Shown here piece by piece: positions 12,955 to 15,283 of a stretch of 15,283 nt of DNA. Position 1 is the first letter of the stretch. Each line of letters opens with the position of its first letter. A program made the position numbers and the translations under genes. Source of the stretch: an uncultured Eggerthellaceae bacterium (GTDB lineage Bacteria > Actinomycetota > Coriobacteriia > Coriobacteriales > Eggerthellaceae); contig CAKTVK010000048.1 in the NCBI GenBank assembly GCA_934623455.1, forward strand, positions 1-15,283, read 5' to 3'. The notes beneath the pieces were generated by a model. The model did no database searches. It was given only the letters and a program-made list of their open reading frames with translations, and was not told the DNA's origin.

Positions 12955-12986
12955 TTGTTGACAAAAGGTGGGGTAATTTGACAACA
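12955..12986 (-). repeat. 32-bp repeat, copy 2 (inverted relative to 3462-3493)
   Basis: This is the exact reverse complement of 3462-3493. On the + strand it starts TTGTTGACAAAAGG and ends TTTGACAACA, so it also holds two TTGACAA direct repeats 20 bases apart. It sits 10 bases past the stop of the crcB gene pair and marks the right edge of the accessory island. Confidence 0.85.
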
Positions 12987-12996
12987 AAAAGCGGGG

Positions 12997-13440
12997 CTAA
13001 AGGGTAAGGAACAGGCCCAAGGCTGCAGCGCCAAGCGCTACGGCATATGTCACGAAAAGATAGAGCGCCGCGTGGGTGCGTCCAGCAGCTAATGCCGATT
13101 GACCTGCACCGTTAATCTGCCCCGCGAAAAGACGCGCCGCATCAAGATTCACCGTGGACAACGTGGAAAACCCTCCGCAGAACCCTGCGAGCAGAAAAGC
13201 CTGGGCGCATCCTTGAACGCCAAGTCCTCCGAAAACGCCCGCAAGAAAACAAGCCGCCGCGTTCACGGAAAGCACCGCTATAGGAAGCCACGAGCAAACG
13301 ACGTCGAAACGGGTCGGTGTCTGGTGCGCGGACTTCCGTTTCGCGATCAAAGAATCGATGGCATCAAGAGCATACGAACGGCATACCGCGCCACCTGCAC
13401 CACCTAAACCAACGCACAGCGCTAAAAGCAAGCCGCTCAC
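12997..13440 (-). CDS. crcB: CrcB/Fluc fluoride channel subunit
   Basis: This 147-residue integral membrane protein belongs to the CrcB (Fluc) family, which exports fluoride through a dual-topology dimer. Seen here: GGAGGAVCRSY (13-23), the N-containing second helix SVNAAACFLAG (58-68), and the signature GFCGGFSTLSTV (86-97), whose break in helix 3 forms the central Na+ site. The Ser/Thr track STLST is intact. A hydrophilic insert (about 32-48) makes it longer than typical (about 125). The start is GTG 13440, overlapping the stop of the upstream crcB gene by 4 bases (GTGA), which indicates translational coupling. Together the two genes probably make a heterodimeric channel. Confidence 0.9.
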   Translation of the reverse strand: MSGLLLALCVGLGGAGGAVCRSYALDAIDSLIAKRKSAHQTPTRFDVVCSWLPIAVLSVNAAACFLAGVFGGLGVQGCAQAFLLAGFCGGFSTLSTVNLDAARLFAGQINGAGQSALAAGRTHAALYLFVTYAVALGAAALGLFLTL

Positions 13441-14024
13441 GGACGCTCACCTGCTTCCGAGAGAGAGGCACGCAACCCACTGGACGCAGCCGCATCTTGC
13501 GCTCGGGACGTTTCCCGCGCGCCAAAGATCCGCATGGCCGCAAGCGCTGCGCCAAACGACAAAACAAACGTCAGGGCAACATAAAGAAATGCGCCCAAAT
13601 CGTTTCCAGAAGCAAGCAGTTCATCAGCATCAACGCATACCGCGCTCAGCGTGGTAAATGCGCCAAGGAACCCTCGATTAAGCACCTTCACGAGCGCCGG
13701 CGATAACAAATGCGCACGCTTACCAGCGCAAAAGACAACAACAATAAGAAATGAACCCAGCGTGTTCACCACAATCGTCGAAATAGGAAAACCATCCACC
13801 CGCGGCAGGGGCAGGCTCTGCATAAAGAAACGAAGGAGCGCGCCGCAAAAACCTGCAAGCGCCAGAACAAGGCAAAACTGACCGTTGCTGGACGCTTCCC
13901 ATTGCGCAAGGACGCTTGAAAACCGCGGTTGCGAAGAGCCGTTGCACGCACTTTTGCTGCAAGAGCTCTGGCTGCAAGAACGCTGCCCGCGCGCGGTTTG
14001 GTCGCTTTGTTCCTGCATCGACAT
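13437..14024 (-). CDS. crcB: CrcB/Fluc fluoride channel subunit with N-terminal extension
   Basis: This is the second CrcB subunit, 195 residues from ATG 14024. The channel core shows GALLRFF (61-67), VNTLGSFLIVV (86-96) and GFLGAFTTLSAVCVD (118-132). Before it comes a roughly 45-residue hydrophilic extension rich in Ser and Cys (RSCSQSSCSKSACNGS at 15-30), not typical of the family. After the last helix there is also a hydrophilic tail. The start is uncertain: AAGAAGGGAAG lies 11 bases before ATG 14024, a second ATG is at 14018, and the frame is open upstream to 14222 (with ATG 14171) without a ribosome site. I looked for a fluoride riboswitch upstream and saw none. Confidence 0.85.
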   Translation of the reverse strand: MSMQEQSDQTARGQRSCSQSSCSKSACNGSSQPRFSSVLAQWEASSNGQFCLVLALAGFCGALLRFFMQSLPLPRVDGFPISTIVVNTLGSFLIVVVFCAGKRAHLLSPALVKVLNRGFLGAFTTLSAVCVDADELLASGNDLGAFLYVALTFVLSFGAALAAMRIFGARETSRAQDAAASSGLRASLSEAGERP

Positions 14025-14419
14025 CTTCGTTTTTGCTTCCCTTCTTGAATCCTTCACGGTTTCCCGCTGCTTTTCCGCTACTTTTCCACGCGCCCTCACG
14101 GCCTCCTTCGCAAGCGCGCAGGATAGCACACCAGACACGATTACGTATTCTCCCTCTTTTTTGTTTCGCATCGCCCGTTTTTTGGCGAAAAGCAGATGAA
14201 GCGGCGCAAAACCTTTGTACAATGGCTATCGAAGTTTGCACACGGTGCTGGCGACTGCAAAACTTGCATCGTTTGGCAAGCAGCCAAGCAACGCACGATG
14301 GCTCACGACGATGCACGATGGCCCGAAAACGCACGGCAGTCGTCGCAGGCGCAACGACGCGACGGCGCAACGGTGCACGGCACGCCGCGCGCAACACGGA
14401 GCACACGAAAGGACCTTTG
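14025..14419. other. Divergent gap between crcB and fbp
   Basis: No firm gene is visible in this 395-bp region. A - strand frame extends the crcB ORF to 14222, which could be coding if a distal start is used. Between 14270 and 14340 short ACGATG units recur (ACGATGGC, ACGATGCACGATGGC). TACAAT at 14218-14223 (+) is a possible -10 box for fbp but has no good -35. The rest is GC-rich and open in several frames without supporting signals. Confidence 0.4.
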
Positions 14420-15283
14420 ATGGCAACGGAGTTCTTCATTTCCGATATTCATGGCGAATACGACCAGTTCATAAGCAACTTGAAAGCCGCAAGCGCGCTG
14501 GCAAGTTCGGGCGGCTACGACAAGCTGCATGTTATTGGCGACGTATACGATCGCGGCCCCGCGCCCGATGCCGTGGTGGAGGCGCTCATGGACGAACCGA
14601 ACCTTGATATCCAGTGGGGCAACCACGATATTGTGTGGATGGGCGCCAGCCTGGGTCAGCGCGGATGCGTGGCAAACGTAGTGCGCATTTGCGCGCGCTA
14701 CAACAACTTGTCGCTTTTGGAGGAAACGTATGGCATTGATTTGAGCGCGCTGCGAGCCTTCGCGAACAACGTGTACGGCGAAGACCCCTGCACGCTGTTC
14801 ATCCCGAAAGGCACAAGCGACTACCCCGCCGAGGTGCGCCACGAGATTGCGCGCATCCAGAAAGCAATCGCCATCATCCAATTCAAAGCTGAATACGTGC
14901 ATAGCACCGAAAATCCCGATTTCGATTTGACCAGGAGAAACTTGCTGCATCATATCGATTTCAAGGCGGGAGATGTAGAGATCGAAGGGTCCCGCTACCC
15001 CATGCTGGACCTGAATTTCCCCACCATCGATCCCGCAGATCCGTACCGCATGACTGCCGAAGAAGAGAAAGTCATGGAAAGCCTGGTGGACGCATTCTTG
15101 AGCTCGAAGCGCCTGCAGCGCCACATTGCGCTGTTCCTTGATGCGGGCAGCCTGTACACCGTGGCAAATGGCGCGCTGCTGTTCCACGCTGCCGTGCCGC
15201 TGAACGCCGATGGCAGCTTAAAAGAAACGTCGCTGTTTGGGCGTCCGCTGAAAGGTCGCGCGCTGTTCGATGCCGTTGACGCG
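14420..15283 (+). CDS. fbp: Fructose-1,6-bisphosphatase class III (partial, 3' end off window)
   Basis: The first 288 codons are present with no stop before the window edge; the family is usually about 640-670 residues. Class III FBPases, found mainly in Firmicutes-type bacteria, are metallophosphatases that convert fructose-1,6-bisphosphate to fructose-6-phosphate in gluconeogenesis. The dimetal motifs are visible: SDIHGEYDQF (8-17), GDVYDRGP (40-47) and GNHDIVWMGA (67-76). ATG 14420 follows GAAAGGA with a gap of 6-7 bases. The gene is divergent from the crcB pair and probably has its own promoter. Confidence 0.93.
   Translation, partial: MATEFFISDIHGEYDQFISNLKAASALASSGGYDKLHVIGDVYDRGPAPDAVVEALMDEPNLDIQWGNHDIVWMGASLGQRGCVANVVRICARYNNLSLLEETYGIDLSALRAFANNVYGEDPCTLFIPKGTSDYPAEVRHEIARIQKAIAIIQFKAEYVHSTENPDFDLTRRNLLHHIDFKAGDVEIEGSRYPMLDLNFPTIDPADPYRMTAEEEKVMESLVDAFLSSKRLQRHIALFLDAGSLYTVANGALLFHAAVPLNADGSLKETSLFGRPLKGRALFDAVDA

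Noticed and set aside
3462..12986. The 32-bp pair as attL/attR of an integrated element
   Set aside because: The copies are in opposite orientation, whereas att sites of an integrated element are direct repeats, and housekeeping genes lie between them.
12706..12987. - strand ORF with a hydrophobic stretch (VAVFLVAF) starting in the 32-bp repeat
   Set aside because: It starts at TTG without a ribosome site, and the homologous copy near 9010-9315 differs in frame downstream of KWLPNSK; likely repeat DNA, though some third-position differences between the copies are silent in this frame.
14025..14419. Fluoride riboswitch upstream of the crcB pair
   Set aside because: I could not find the conserved fluoride motif or its pseudoknot on the - strand.

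Overview
The window looks like chromosome of a high-GC anaerobic Gram-positive bacterium. My best guess is Coriobacteriia (Eggerthellaceae-like). This rests on gene content and style (EF-G-like translation factor, class III fructose-bisphosphatase, two-gene fluoride channel, ferredoxin/Zn-ribbon pair, NarrowGap SD-led genes), not on a phylogenetic marker, so treat it as inference.

Layout, left to right. 1-2750: an EF-G-like GTPase and a 98-residue unknown protein on the + strand, closed by a good intrinsic terminator. 2825-3418: a NUDIX hydrolase on the - strand. 3624-5132: a cytoplasmic 5'-nucleotidase/UDP-sugar hydrolase-type metallophosphatase (+). 5092-5433: a small membrane-anchored Ala/Arg-rich protein (-), antisense to the nucleotidase 3' end. 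5434-5958: a regulatory gap with a terminator, repeats and a -10 box. 5959-7857: a + strand run of an iron-sulfur protein, a Zn-ribbon protein and a TcdA-type E1-like enzyme. 7949-8064: structured DNA with two terminators facing the - strand.

8071-12990 is an accessory island, all on the - strand, inserted between housekeeping genes. It holds two related modules. Module 2 (11173-12618) has three overlapping small genes, called A, B and C here. Module 1 (8071-8892) is a decayed relative: a short gene joining the start of A to the end of B, a frameshifted C copy, and two further small ORFs. Each module is preceded by a homologous region of about 400 bp, in direct orientation, which contains a pair of inverted arms of 50-55 bp. 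Between the modules lies a 489-residue protein combining a GHKL (Hsp90/MutL/MORC-like) ATPase domain with a C-terminal HExxH metallopeptidase motif. A degenerate IS3-family orfA fragment sits just upstream of it. This ATPase-peptidase with the A/B/C genes is the best candidate for an undescribed (possibly conflict or defence) system. Several single-base homopolymer shifts show decay, or sequencing error.

12997-14024: two overlapping crcB genes (-), presumably a heterodimeric fluoride channel. 14420-end: the start of a class III fructose-1,6-bisphosphatase (+), cut by the window edge. A 32-bp sequence occurs perfectly twice in opposite orientation (3462-3493 and 12955-12986). It resembles the ends of the inverted arms, so at least six members of one dispersed repeat family are present.
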